This document shows, piece after piece, positions 1 to 8,349 of a stretch of DNA of 64,000 bases (positions within the stretch are counted from its first letter, which is position 1; each line of letters starts with the position of its first letter). A program made the position numbers and the translations under genes. This DNA is from Acidimicrobiaceae bacterium (GTDB taxonomy: Bacteria; Actinomycetota; Acidimicrobiia; Acidimicrobiales; RAAP-2), in the NCBI GenBank assembly GCA_003158855.1, contig PMLJ01000043.1, positions 124,001 to 188,000 of the forward strand, read 5' to 3'. The notes beneath the pieces were generated by a model. That model did no database searches and was not told where the DNA came from. It was given only the letters and a program-made list of their open reading frames with translations.

Positions 1-987
1 GTGGGCGAGACGATCCTGAAGATGACCGCTCGGCTTTGGTACGTGCACCGCGGCATCGAGCGCATGTTCCAAGGGGCCGACATCGACCGGGGACTCGAGA
101 TCGCCGAGCGGATCTCGGGCGATACGGCGGTGGGCCATACGCTCGCGTACTGCATGGCGGTGGAAGAGGCGCTGGGGCTGGAAGTCTCCGACGAGGCGTG
201 GGCGCTTCGCTCGATGCTGCTCGAACTCGAGCGGATGTACAACCACGTTGGCGACGTGGGCGCCCTCTGCAACGACGTCAGTTTCGGAGTCGCCAATGCC
301 CGGGCGCTGTCGATTCGCGAGCAGCTCCTTCGGCTCAATGACGAAGTCACGGGTCATCGACTGCTCCGAGGTTCGATTCGAGTCGGCGCCACCAGCGTTC
401 GAACCCTTCCGACGGGCTCGGAACTCGCGCAGGTCGGCGAAGCGTTCGATGCGCTCGTGGCGTTGGCCCGGTCGAACACCGTGGTCGTGGACCGATTCGA
501 AGGCACCGCCGTGCTCGCCGCCGCTGACGCCGCCGCCATCGGCACCGTCGGCGTCGTGGGTCGCGCATCAGGACTCGCAATCGACGCTCGAGCGTCGCAC
601 CCCTTCTACGAAACAAGCCGGGGATTCGTCCCAGCGGTCCAGAGCGGTGGCGACGTCATGGCCCGCTTCGACCAACGTGTGGACGAGTTCCACGCTTCGC
701 TCGAAATTGTGCGCCGGTTGAACGACCTGGCGACCGGACTAAGCGCCGGCAGTGCGTCGTCCGTTGACGCGCCCCGTTCGGGCCTCGGCATCGCGGAGGG
801 TTGGCGAGGCACCATTGTTCATCGCGTTGAACTCGACGCCAGCGGCAGGATTTCGCGGGCCCGGACAGTCGATCCTTCGTTCCTGAATTGGCCCGCCCTG
901 TCGGTTGCTCTTAGCGACACCATTGTGCCGGACTTCCCTCTGGCGAACAAGAGCTTCAACCTCTCCTACGCGGGCAACGACCTCTGA
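1..987 (+). CDS. NiFe-hydrogenase-like large subunit (HycE/NuoD family), 5' end outside window
   Basis: The protein resembles the large subunit of group 4 hydrogenases, formate hydrogenlyase HycE and complex I NuoD. It ends with the family-like tail NKSFNLSYAGNDL. The region where active hydrogenases have RxCGxC reads ERISGDTAVGH, and the C-terminal DPCxxC position has no cysteine, so the NiFe site cannot form. This fits an energy-converting hydrogenase-related (Ehr) complex or a NuoD-like subunit rather than a true hydrogenase. Family members are about 500 residues, so the first GTG seen is probably an internal valine and the gene starts upstream of the window. Partner subunits would be expected upstream. 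I am confident of the family, not of the electron donor. Confidence 0.8.
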   Translation: MGETILKMTARLWYVHRGIERMFQGADIDRGLEIAERISGDTAVGHTLAYCMAVEEALGLEVSDEAWALRSMLLELERMYNHVGDVGALCNDVSFGVANARALSIREQLLRLNDEVTGHRLLRGSIRVGATSVRTLPTGSELAQVGEAFDALVALARSNTVVVDRFEGTAVLAAADAAAIGTVGVVGRASGLAIDARASHPFYETSRGFVPAVQSGGDVMARFDQRVDEFHASLEIVRRLNDLATGLSAGSASSVDAPRSGLGIAEGWRGTIVHRVELDASGRISRARTVDPSFLNWPALSVALSDTIVPDFPLANKSFNLSYAGNDL

Positions 988-1034
988 GGACATCACCCGC
1001 CTATGGGGGGCCGCCGGCTCCGCGTGCACGTTCC

Positions 1035-1556
1035 CTAGGAGAGTCGCCGGAGGAGAATCTGAGTGGCGCTTCCCTCGACGAAGAGGTCTCCGGCCCTGTC
1101 GAGCTTCTCGATGTACGCCGCGTCGCTCGACTGCTTGGCCTCGGCGGCGTCGAGCTCTTCGAGCGAGTCGTAGAGGGCGATCCAAGAGACGCGTCCCCAA
1201 TCGCCGAAGAGGCTTCGTACGAAGGATCCGCCGACGCCGGTGACCGAGGTGACGTGGTTCAGGATGTCGATCCCCCAACCCATCGACTCGGCGATCTTTC
1301 CTCCGGCGGCTTGCGCGCTGACGATCCCAGCGTATTTTCCAGCGAGGTTGGGCTCACCGCTCATCGCGACGAATTGAGCCGCCGTGTCTTGAATCGGACC
1401 GACCAGCTGGCCGGCGGCCGTTGCGACGACATCAATGTACGCCTTGTCGGCCGCGAGGTCGGCGTCGAGCTTGCCCATCGCTGCGAGTGAGTCGACACGG
1501 CAACTGAACGTGACGATGCCGAGAGGAGCGCCGTAGACAGTGGTCCACGGGGTCAC
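1035..1556 (-). CDS. Conserved-looking protein of unknown function, probably disrupted at its N-terminus
   Basis: I do not recognise a named family. The soluble 173-residue product has alternating helical and strand-rich segments and no signal peptide or membrane segment. The listed start is a GTG in mid-sequence with no ribosome binding site. The same frame runs upstream as plausible protein (VEIAGYISKNHGVAV) to a TAA at 1608-1610. Just beyond, an ATG at 1618-1616 in another frame would give MGVKP and join this frame after a one-base shift. I infer a damaged or mis-sequenced 5' end. It is convergent with the hydrogenase-like gene. Confidence 0.5.
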   Translation of the reverse strand: MTPWTTVYGAPLGIVTFSCRVDSLAAMGKLDADLAADKAYIDVVATAAGQLVGPIQDTAAQFVAMSGEPNLAGKYAGIVSAQAAGGKIAESMGWGIDILNHVTSVTGVGGSFVRSLFGDWGRVSWIALYDSLEELDAAEAKQSSDAAYIEKLDRAGDLFVEGSATQILLRRLS

Positions 1557-1802
1557 CGCGACACCATGGTTCTTGGAGATGTACCCGGCGATCTCGACGC
1601 TTACGGCTTAACCCCCATCTGCGTTCTCGGGACTGACGGCTAGTGATCTTGAAATTAGGTTCATGCGCTCTCTTTCATCGTGAATACCGGTCGTGGGACG
1701 GCTTCCGTGATATTTCCAGTGTCCCGTTACAGTTGCGCATCACTTGGCAATCTGGACATTTGGCACATATCATGCGATATCGCGACGCACGGGGGAGGGG
1801 CA

Positions 1803-2510
1803 ATGCAGTTCTTGGTGCTTGGGCCCACATAGGTCGCCCCTGACGAAGGGCCGGAGGTTCGTCTGGGGAGCGTCGAACAGCGTCGCCTCATGAGCCTGCT
1901 CGTCCTTCATGCGGGCTCCGTCGTGATGGCGGATCTGCTCGCGGATAAGTTGGGTCTCTCGCACGGGGCGCTTCGCACCTCGATAAGTCGCCTTCGTCGG
2001 GTGTTGGGTTCGGACGTACTTGTGACGGCATCTCCGGGTTACCTGCTTCGAACCAAGGAGGTCGACGCGCGAAAATTCGAAGAGCTGATCCGGACAGCTC
2101 GGGCAACTGACGCCCGGGCCGCGCTCTCTCTTTACCGGAGCGCTCTCTCGCTCTGGCGTGGGGAGGCCTATGCCGAGTTCTCGCACGAGCTCTGGGCCAT
2201 CGCCGAGTCACGGCGGCTCGAGGAGTTGCGTTCGGGCGCCGTCGAGAACTTGGCCGAGTTGTTCTTGGCAGAGCACGAGTTCGCCGATGCCATTTCGTAC
2301 CTGGAGCCGTTGATCGCGGCTCATCCATTTCGGGACCGACCTCGATCCTTGTTGATGCGAACGTTGGCCGAGTCGGGACGGCGCGTTGAAGCCCTTCGCG
2401 CGTTTCAGGAGTACCGGGCGTTTCTCGCCGATGAGGTCGGCACTGAGCCGTCTTCGGAGTTCGTCGAGCTCGAGCATCAGATCGTCTACACGTCAGGGCC
2501 GGGTCGCTGA
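1803..2510 (+). pseudogene. SARP-family (AfsR/DnrI type) transcriptional activator interrupted by an amber codon
   Basis: The reading frame encodes an N-terminal winged-helix DNA-binding domain and a C-terminal BTAD (TPR-like) domain, the layout of SARP regulators. ATG 1803 follows a strong GGGAGGGG ribosome binding site and gives MQFLVLGPT, the usual SARP opening. Codon 10 (1830-1832) is TAG, after which VAPDEGPEVRLGSVEQRRL continues in frame to the stop at 2510. The next ATG (1890) has no ribosome binding site and would lose the first strands of the domain. GAG or CAG to TAG would explain it. Either this is a recent pseudogene, or there is readthrough or a sequencing error. Confidence 0.8.
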
Positions 2511-2731
2511 AGGGACTTCTTGCTGGTCTGGTGTCGCGGTCGGTCCTCGGGCTTGATTCGCTCTTCGTCGCCTGGGTGTCGCCAAGTACTCAGGAGGTCA
2601 AAGAGGTAGGGAATACGGAGGAGTACCTGGCTTCTGGCTGGTTCGTTTGCGAACAGTTCGGCCGTATGGGAGCGGTCACCCCATCGATCTCCCTCGAAAT
2701 GCTGACGCTAGTGCGGGAACGGAACTTGCCC
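2511..2731. other. Non-coding stretch between SARP remnant and PadR promoter
   Basis: A short open frame exists here but it has no recognisable protein character and no ribosome binding site. I see no other feature before the PadR promoter. Confidence 0.5.
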
Positions 2732-2760
2732 TTGACAATTGAAGATTCACGATATATCGT
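2732..2760 (+). promoter_or_regulatory. Promoter and palindromic operator of the PadR gene
   Basis: A consensus -35 TTGACA lies at 2732-2737. The perfect 12-base palindrome ACGATATATCGT at 2749-2760 covers the expected -10 region (TATATC). A regulator bound there would block its own gene, which suggests autoregulation by the adjacent PadR protein. Site and overlap are seen; binding is inferred. Confidence 0.6.
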
Positions 2761-2804
2761 TATAGAACGTAATAGTCATGAAGACAGATCTTAGGAGAAG
2801 CACA

Positions 2805-3395
2805 GTGTTCAACGAAAACAACAACAATCAATGGGGAACCCGACCAGACCGTTCACAGGGTCGCCGCCGTCGCGGTCCGGGACACGACCACGGGAGCCGT
2901 GACGGTTCTCCCCGAGGGGGTCCCTTCCGCCGTGAAGGACGCCGTCAGCGTCGTGGCGATGTTCGAGCGGCCGTGCTGGTCCTGCTTGAAGAGCAGCCTC
3001 GCAACGGCTACCAACTCATTCAAGAGTTGACGGTGCGCTCGAATGAATCGTGGCGTCCGAGTCCCGGCTCGATCTACCCGGTGCTCCAGCAACTGGAGGA
3101 CGAGGGACTGGTCGAAGTGAGCGCGACCGGAACCGGCCGTACCTACGGACTCACCGCAGCCGGCAAGACAATGGTCGCCGAGCAGCGCGAGAAGCTCGGA
3201 AAGCCGTGGGAGAGTGCGGACTTGGGCGCGAGCGCTCCCGCCCGCGAACTCATGGGCACCGCTCGCCAGGTGGGCATGGCCGCCCGCCAGGTGTTGATGG
3301 CCGGCTCGGAGACTCAGGTCTCGAGGGCTACGGAGATCCTGGTGGAGACGCGTCGGGCGCTCTACGGGATCCTGGCCGAAGGCGATCAGGCGTAA
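2805..3395 (+). CDS. PadR-family transcriptional regulator with a disordered basic N-terminus
   Basis: The middle of the protein has the PadR winged-helix pattern: VLLEEQPRNGYQLIQEL, then SPGSIYPVLQQLEDEGLV, then a wing ending in YGLTAAG. A helical C-terminal dimerisation segment follows. The first 50 residues are Asn-, Arg- and Gly-rich and low complexity, a feature of an actinobacterial PadR subgroup. GTG 2805 is chosen because AGGAG sits 7-8 bases upstream; an in-frame ATG at 2778 has no such site. It probably represses its own promoter, where a perfect palindrome overlaps the -10. The ligand and other targets are unknown. Confidence 0.85.
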   Translation: MFNENNNNQWGTRPDRSQGRRRRGPGHDHGSRDGSPRGGPFRREGRRQRRGDVRAAVLVLLEEQPRNGYQLIQELTVRSNESWRPSPGSIYPVLQQLEDEGLVEVSATGTGRTYGLTAAGKTMVAEQREKLGKPWESADLGASAPARELMGTARQVGMAARQVLMAGSETQVSRATEILVETRRALYGILAEGDQA

Positions 3396-3425
3396 CGGTC
3401 GAATCCACCCATTTCGCCCCGCCTC

Positions 3426-3456
3426 GCCCCTCAATGAGTGAGGAGGGGCTTCTTCG
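3426..3456 (+). terminator. Probable intrinsic terminator after the PadR gene
   Basis: GCCCCTC (3426-3432) pairs with GAGGGGC (3443-3449) around a 10-base loop and is followed by TTCTTC. The T tract is short, so strength is uncertain. Confidence 0.5.
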
Positions 3457-3639
3457 TCGCCTGCGACGAGTTCGAAGATGAGGGGACATCCAGCAAGTGG
3501 GAGAAGCCTCCCTCGACCTTGGCCTTTCGTACCGTTGTGCTGACGGCAGGCTTCGTCCTTCAATCGCCCGGCGGAGGTGCTGCGAGGGGCCGAGGTAGTA
3601 TCGATAGTGACGTCACGATTTCGTGCAATGGAGGGGTCC

Positions 3640-4419
3640 ATGGCTCTTCGTAGTACTGCGTATCGCTTCTACGAGCACCGGCTGGCCAACGCTCTGCCCG
3701 CCGAGAACCTCCCTCGCCACATCGGCGTCATTCTCGACGGACATCGACGTTTCGCCCGAGAGGTCACTGACGGCGAGTACCGCGCCAGTTACGAAGCGGG
3801 CATGGCCAAGCTCGAGGAGCTGCTCCAGTGGTGCGCGGAGCTCGATATCAAGGCCGTGACTGCGTGGGTGCTCTCGACGGAGAACCTGCGCCGCCCCGCC
3901 GCCGAGCTGGACCCTTACTTCGAAGTGTTGACCGAGCTCTTCAACAGGCTTCCCAAGTTGGCCGAACGTCTGCACTTCTCGCTGTCAGTGAGCGGGAGCC
4001 TTGATCTTCTTCCTCCCGAACTCGCGCTGGCTGCGAAGCAGGCGGTCGATCGGATAGCCCAGGTCAGCGCGCCGCGGATGGCAGTCAACATCGCCCTCTG
4101 TTACGGAGGACGTCAAGAAGTCGTTGACGCATGCCGCTCCCTGGTCACCGACCTCCTCGCGGGCGGAGTGGAGCCGGACGAACTCGCCGAGTCGATCGAC
4201 GCGCAGGGTCTGGCGCGCAACCTCTACGCCGCCGAACTGCCTGACATCGACCTCGTGATTCGCACGAGCGGCGAGGCCCGTCTCTCGGGATTCCTGCTGT
4301 GGCAGTCGGCCTTCGCCGAGTTCGCCTTCGTCGATCCCTACTGGCCAGCGTTTCGAAAAGTAGACCTCCTGCGCGCCTTGCGCGACTTCACGCGCCGAGA
4401 GCGGCGCTTCGGCGCGTAG
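3640..4419 (+). CDS. Short-chain cis-prenyltransferase, probably (2Z,6E)-farnesyl diphosphate synthase type
   Basis: This cytosolic enzyme class adds isopentenyl diphosphate in cis to an allylic diphosphate, feeding decaprenyl or undecaprenyl carrier synthesis. The 259-residue protein follows the mycobacterial Z-FPP synthase (Rv1086) closely in layout: an N-terminal YRFYEHRL segment, LPRHIGVILDGHRRFAR, LSTENL, CYGGRQE, then DLVIRTSGEARLSGFLLWQSAFAE as two adjacent motifs. The catalytic Asp is present, but the usual DGNRRWAR reads DGHRRFAR (Asn to His, Trp to Phe). ATG 3640 is preceded by GGAGGGG; upstream in-frame starts are not. A long-chain undecaprenyl synthase cannot be fully excluded. 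Confidence 0.85.
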   Translation: MALRSTAYRFYEHRLANALPAENLPRHIGVILDGHRRFAREVTDGEYRASYEAGMAKLEELLQWCAELDIKAVTAWVLSTENLRRPAAELDPYFEVLTELFNRLPKLAERLHFSLSVSGSLDLLPPELALAAKQAVDRIAQVSAPRMAVNIALCYGGRQEVVDACRSLVTDLLAGGVEPDELAESIDAQGLARNLYAAELPDIDLVIRTSGEARLSGFLLWQSAFAEFAFVDPYWPAFRKVDLLRALRDFTRRERRFGA

Positions 4420-4544
4420 GAAACTCGACTGGCGGACTCTGTCGAAGGCTGGCCCGTCCAACGCCAACGTCTCCGTTCGCCGGGTGAATTGGGTTCGATC
4501 TGTGCCCTGGAGGACTCGCAAGAGAATCGTCAACCTTCTAGTCC

Positions 4545-5032
4545 ATGCCAGATCGAGAACGACTGACTTACGACGACTTCGGTCGCGCAACCCGCGAACT
4601 CGCCCAGCAGGTGTGCGATTCGAGTTTCGTCCCCGGCATGGTGCTCCCAATCGAGAGGGGAGGGTTCTTCCCCGGTGCGGGACTCGGTTACGCCCTCGGT
4701 GTCAAGAACGCCTTCTTGATGAGCGTCGAGTTCTACACCGGCATCAATGAACGGCTGGCCCTGCCCGTCGTCCTGCCACCGGTGCCGAACAAGGTCGACC
4801 TCTCCGGGGCGGTCGTGCTCATCGCCAATGACGTTGCGGACTCCGGTCAAACCTTGAAGATGGTGACCGAATTCTGCGCGGAGTCGGTGCGAGAAGTCCG
4901 CTCGGTCGTTCTCTACAAAAGCCTCGCCCGGTGATCGTGCCTGACTACTCGCGGAAGAAGACCGAGTTGTGGATTGATTTCCCCTGGTCCTATGAGGGGC
5001 CGGTCACGAAGAATGATGGTCTCGCTCGTTGA
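4545..5032 (+). pseudogene. Phosphoribosyltransferase (xanthine/hypoxanthine type) with a frameshift near the C-terminus
   Basis: Purine phosphoribosyltransferases make nucleotides from bases and PRPP in salvage. The frame from 4545 has the fold's IERGGFFPGAGLGYALGV segment, the VEFYTG motif and a PRPP loop reading VLIANDVADSGQTL. It stops at TGA 4932-4934 after KSLAR. In the next frame VIVPDYSRKKTELWIDFPW continues to TGA 5030-5032, matching the family's usual ending (PDYxW...WIxFPW). One missing G in the run at about 4929-4931 (CGGGTG to CGGTG) explains it. The truncated 129-residue product keeps the PRPP loop, so partial activity is possible. A sequencing error is an alternative. Confidence 0.75.
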
Positions 5033-5220
5033 GCTTCTCACTCCGTGGACGAGTTCGCCATGCCAGGCTTCACGAGTTCGTGGTTACTCGCGGTCGAATG
5101 CTTCAGAGTCGACACGTGAGGTGGGCGGTGATCATTCGAATCGGATCCTCAAGATCGCCAGTCACCCTCCACGATGGACCTTCGTCGCAGACTCGCCATT
5201 CCGCCGGGTCCAACTCAGGC

Positions 5221-6177
5221 CTAGTCCGTTGGGAAGGGGTGCACTTCGAGATGGCTCAACAGTTGCGCCAGACTCGCCGTCGCCACGCAAACGACGCTGT
5301 CTGCGGCACCGTAGTAGAGATGCAGGGTGTCGCCGTCGTCGCGCAGGATCCAGCCGCACGGAAAGACGACGTCGGGTACGTCACCCGACTGCTCGTAGGG
5401 TGCCTGGGGCCCGAAGATCCACTCGTTTCCCCGCGCGAGAACTTTGGAGGGGTCGTCGCGATCGAGCAGCGCCAATCCAAGGCGATAGATCGACCCCGAG
5501 GCGGTCACCCGTACCCCGTGGTAACAGATGAGCCAGCCATCCTTCGTGAGCAGGGGCGGGGGACCGAGGCCAACCTTGTTGGCGTCCCACCAGCCGCCAC
5601 GACGCGCGGTAAGCAGCATCTGCGACTCACCCCAGTAGTGCAGGTCGGGGCTGAACGACAACCAGATGTGAGCGCCCAAGCCAGCGGCGGCCGGGACCGG
5701 ACGGTGAATGAGCGCCCAGCGCCCGTCGAAGGTTACGGGAAAGATCGCCGCATCCTTGTCCTCGGGTGCCTGGAGGACGCCGCAGCGTTCCCACTGCACG
5801 AAGTCACGGGTCTTAGCCAGACTCACGAGCGGCCCATATGCCGAGTAACCGACGTAGACGACGAAGTATTCGTCGTCGATGCGAGTGATCCTCGGGTCTT
5901 CGATCCCCCAGCACTCCTCTCGGAGGTCCGGATCGGGTTCCAACCCCTTGACCGGGTCGATTTCCCACCCGGTGAGCCCATCGTCGCTGGTCGCGACGGC
6001 CAGGGAGGAGAGGCCGGTGCGGTGCTCGACCCGAAGCAGCAGGAGGGTGCGGCCTTCGAATTCGGTAGCCCCGGGGTTGAACACCGCGTTCACCATCTTG
6101 GGAAAGTCGGCGGCACCGATGATTGGGTTGCCCGCGAAGCGCTCAAACAACTCTCGTGGATCGGTCTGCGAACTCAT
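5221..6177 (-). CDS. GH130 family glycoside phosphorylase or hydrolase
   Basis: GH130 enzymes are five-bladed beta-propellers that phosphorolyse or hydrolyse beta-mannosides. The 318-residue protein carries NPGATEFEGRTLLLLRVEH near the start, GIEDPRI (catalytic Asp region), YVGYS, and the C-terminal DTLHLYYGAADS strand typical of the family. The start ATG 6177 follows a GAGGGA site. It is divergent from a second GH130 gene 110 bases away, and downstream of a GT4 gene pair. The exact linkage and whether it uses phosphate cannot be read from the sequence. Confidence 0.88.
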   Translation of the reverse strand: MSSQTDPRELFERFAGNPIIGAADFPKMVNAVFNPGATEFEGRTLLLLRVEHRTGLSSLAVATSDDGLTGWEIDPVKGLEPDPDLREECWGIEDPRITRIDDEYFVVYVGYSAYGPLVSLAKTRDFVQWERCGVLQAPEDKDAAIFPVTFDGRWALIHRPVPAAAGLGAHIWLSFSPDLHYWGESQMLLTARRGGWWDANKVGLGPPPLLTKDGWLICYHGVRVTASGSIYRLGLALLDRDDPSKVLARGNEWIFGPQAPYEQSGDVPDVVFPCGWILRDDGDTLHLYYGAADSVVCVATASLAQLLSHLEVHPFPTD

Positions 6178-6188
6178 AGGTATCCCTC

Positions 6189-6201
6189 ACTAGAAACTAG
6201 T
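6189..6201. promoter_or_regulatory. Inverted repeat between the two divergent GH130 genes
   Basis: ACTAG-AAA-CTAGT is a perfect dyad with 5-base arms in the 109-base intergenic region. It could be an operator shared by both genes; no regulator gene lies beside it. Confidence 0.4.
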
Positions 6202-6286
6202 TCACTTCTACACTTTGCGTACTTGTGCGCGCCAATGCACGGTAATGTCATTCGTTCGTCAGCGAGAAGTGTCGGGGGAAGAAATT

Positions 6287-7285
6287 ATGGAGATGGTTTC
6301 CGGTCGCGTGCCACGCGTCAGTCGATTGCACGATCGGCCAATTGTTGAAGCGGGATCGGTGCCGGGCTACGGAGCGGTGTTCAACGCCGGGTTGCTGTAC
6401 CACGAGGGCACCTATCACCTCTTCGCCCGGGGCGTTCGCGACGGCTACCGGCGCAACAAAGGGTCGGGTCCGCGGTTCCTTGACTACATTTCGGACGTCC
6501 TGGTGCTGACGTCGACCGACGGACGGTCCTACGAGTTCGGGTACGTGCTGGCTCGCGCGGGCTCGTCGGGAGTCCACTGCTTCGAGGATCCGCGCGTGCA
6601 GCGCGTTCAGGGTGCCGATGGCGAACACATCATCATGACGTACACCTCGCTTCCGCCGCACGAGAGCGGGCGGCCCTGGCGCATCGGGGCCCACAGACTG
6701 ACCTGGGAGGCTGGCAGATTCCATCTTGACGAGTCGACCGGCCGACTTCTCGGACCCGACGATGTGGCGAACAAGGACGCCATCGTGTTCACACTGGCCG
6801 ACAAGCGCGTGGCGCTGGTTCACCGCATCCACCCCGATATGCAACTGGCGATCTTCGACGATCTCGACCACTTGTGGCACGCGGGTCCGGAGTACTGGGA
6901 CGCCTACATGTCCGACCTCGATTCGCACACCCTGATCCGACCGACGCCGGGAGCCCTCGGCATCGGTGCGGGAGCGCCTCCGGTGGAGACCGACGAGGGC
7001 CTGCTGCTGTTCTTCCATGAGCGTCGCGCCGATGGCACCTACACGGTCAACCTGGCGCTCCTGGACAAGGCCACGGGAGAACTGGTGAGCCAGCTTGACG
7101 GACCACTCCTCGAGCCCGAACTCGAATGGGAGCGTCGAGGTGACATGGAGAACGTCGTGTTCGTCCAGGGGGCGCACCGTGAAGGCGACATCGTGTACCT
7201 CACGTACGGCGCCGCCGACAGCTGCGTCGGCGTCGCGACTGCGCACGTTGGTCACTTGCTTGAAGCGCTGCTCGACGCCGCCTGA
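6287..7285 (+). CDS. Second GH130 family glycoside phosphorylase or hydrolase
   Basis: The 332-residue protein has the same propeller signatures as its divergent neighbour: FNAGLLYHEGTYHLFARGV near the start, CFEDPRV (catalytic Asp region), the VALVHRIHPD blade and a final VYLTYGAADS strand. It is clearly diverged from the other copy, with an insertion RRNKGSGPR and extra segments, so it is probably a different GH130 subfamily rather than a recent duplicate. The start ATG 6287 is chosen for the GGGGGAAG site 6 bases upstream; in-frame starts further up lack one. Likely substrate is a beta-mannosyl oligosaccharide or glycoside; this is inferred from the family. Confidence 0.87.
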   Translation: MEMVSGRVPRVSRLHDRPIVEAGSVPGYGAVFNAGLLYHEGTYHLFARGVRDGYRRNKGSGPRFLDYISDVLVLTSTDGRSYEFGYVLARAGSSGVHCFEDPRVQRVQGADGEHIIMTYTSLPPHESGRPWRIGAHRLTWEAGRFHLDESTGRLLGPDDVANKDAIVFTLADKRVALVHRIHPDMQLAIFDDLDHLWHAGPEYWDAYMSDLDSHTLIRPTPGALGIGAGAPPVETDEGLLLFFHERRADGTYTVNLALLDKATGELVSQLDGPLLEPELEWERRGDMENVVFVQGAHREGDIVYLTYGAADSCVGVATAHVGHLLEALLDAA

Positions 7286-7287
7286 GA

Positions 7288-7302
7288 CACGACTTCGTCG
7301 TG
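7288..7302. terminator. Hairpin between convergent genes
   Basis: CACGAC-TTC-GTCGTG forms a 6-base-pair hairpin in the 29-base gap between the convergent GH130 and toroid genes. There is no T tract, so it is only a possible bidirectional terminator. Confidence 0.35.
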
Positions 7303-7314
7303 CGACGATGGAGA

Positions 7315-8349
7315 CTAGCGCGACGACGCTTCGAGCTCCAGCGTCAGATCGTGCAGCTGGAGCATCGTTCCAACGAAGGACATGCTCGACTCGGCTCCTT
7401 CGTTGCGATTCACCCCGTTGGGTTCCAGCCCATCGAAGCCACCACCGGTAACGGGGTCGAAGACTACGACTCCGACGTCATTGTCGCCGAGGAACCACGC
7501 CGCCGCGCGCTGCACCGCTTCCGCCCATCGACGGTCCCGTGTATAGGCGAAGGCCCTCGCGCAGGCGCTCGCCATGGCCCACGCATCGATTGGTTGCTGG
7601 TCGAACATCGGCTGTGTCGTCGTCGCGTCGCGACCACCGACCGGCGTGAAACTGAAGTGACCGCCGAGCGTCTCTCGGGCGACGAGCCAGTCCAACTGGT
7701 GCAGGGCATTCGTGGCCCCCCGCCGATCCGCCATCACGATGGCCGCCGAGAGGGAGGCTTCGGGGATGATCGCGTTCGCGTAGCTCAGTCGGGGCTCGGG
7801 CCACGGCCATGCTTCGCTCGCCCCCGCGCCGCCCAGGAGGATTCGGGCCTCGTGTATCAAGCGGCGAGCACCCGCGTTCGCGGGCTCGGCCCGCACCAGC
7901 TCCACGGCTCCCAGGGTCGCGTAGGCGACGGCGCGAACGTGTTCGGAGCGAAAACCCGAAGCTTCGTCAAAGAGAGCGAGCGCTCGCTCTCGCAGGCCCG
8001 GCCACGGGGCCCAGGCGACAGCCGCCCCGAGGCCGAGGAGCGCTCGACCAGTTGCGTCGTCGCTCGGGTGATCCTCGGTCCAAGTACCGTCACCCCTCTG
8101 ACGCAGGCGAAACTCAGCCCCGCCAAGGTGGGCACGCTCGAGGAAACCCAGGGCAACGGTGGCGAGGTGCAGCGCATCCGGGTCGCCGGGGAGCCGAGAC
8201 GCGAGACCCAGCAGCCGCCCAGCGTCATCGGTGCAGTAGCCATACTCGCGCCGGGGCTGGTCGAACTGCGCGTGCTCAACGATTCCGTTGTCGTCGCACA
8301 GTCGCGCGAGGTAGGCCAGACTGGGCAGCGGCGCCGCCCGCTTGATCAC
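7315..8349 (-). CDS. Helical toroid-like protein coupled to a GT4 glycosyltransferase
   Basis: The 344-residue protein is built of repeated helical segments with aromatic and acidic motifs (EYGYCTDDAGR, WTEDHPSDDATGRAL, SYANAIIPEAS, DQQPIDAWAMA), which resembles an alpha/alpha-toroid glycosidase or lyase-like fold. It has no signal peptide, so it should be cytosolic. GTG 8349 is chosen because it overlaps the stop of the upstream glycosyltransferase in GTGA, indicating translational coupling. The acidic and histidine-bearing motifs suggest a real active site acting on the sugar product of its partner. The exact reaction is unknown. Confidence 0.75.
   Translation of the reverse strand: MIKRAAPLPSLAYLARLCDDNGIVEHAQFDQPRREYGYCTDDAGRLLGLASRLPGDPDALHLATVALGFLERAHLGGAEFRLRQRGDGTWTEDHPSDDATGRALLGLGAAVAWAPWPGLRERALALFDEASGFRSEHVRAVAYATLGAVELVRAEPANAGARRLIHEARILLGGAGASEAWPWPEPRLSYANAIIPEASLSAAIVMADRRGATNALHQLDWLVARETLGGHFSFTPVGGRDATTTQPMFDQQPIDAWAMASACARAFAYTRDRRWAEAVQRAAAWFLGDNDVGVVVFDPVTGGGFDGLEPNGVNRNEGAESSMSFVGTMLQLHDLTLELEASSR

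Noticed and set aside
2531-2794. 87-codon open frame before the PadR gene
   Set aside because: No ribosome binding site, no recognisable protein, and it contains the PadR promoter and operator.
5029-6348. Long open frame antisense to the first GH130 gene
   Set aside because: It has no family similarity or ribosome site and mirrors the codon pattern of the real gene; typical high-GC shadow frame.
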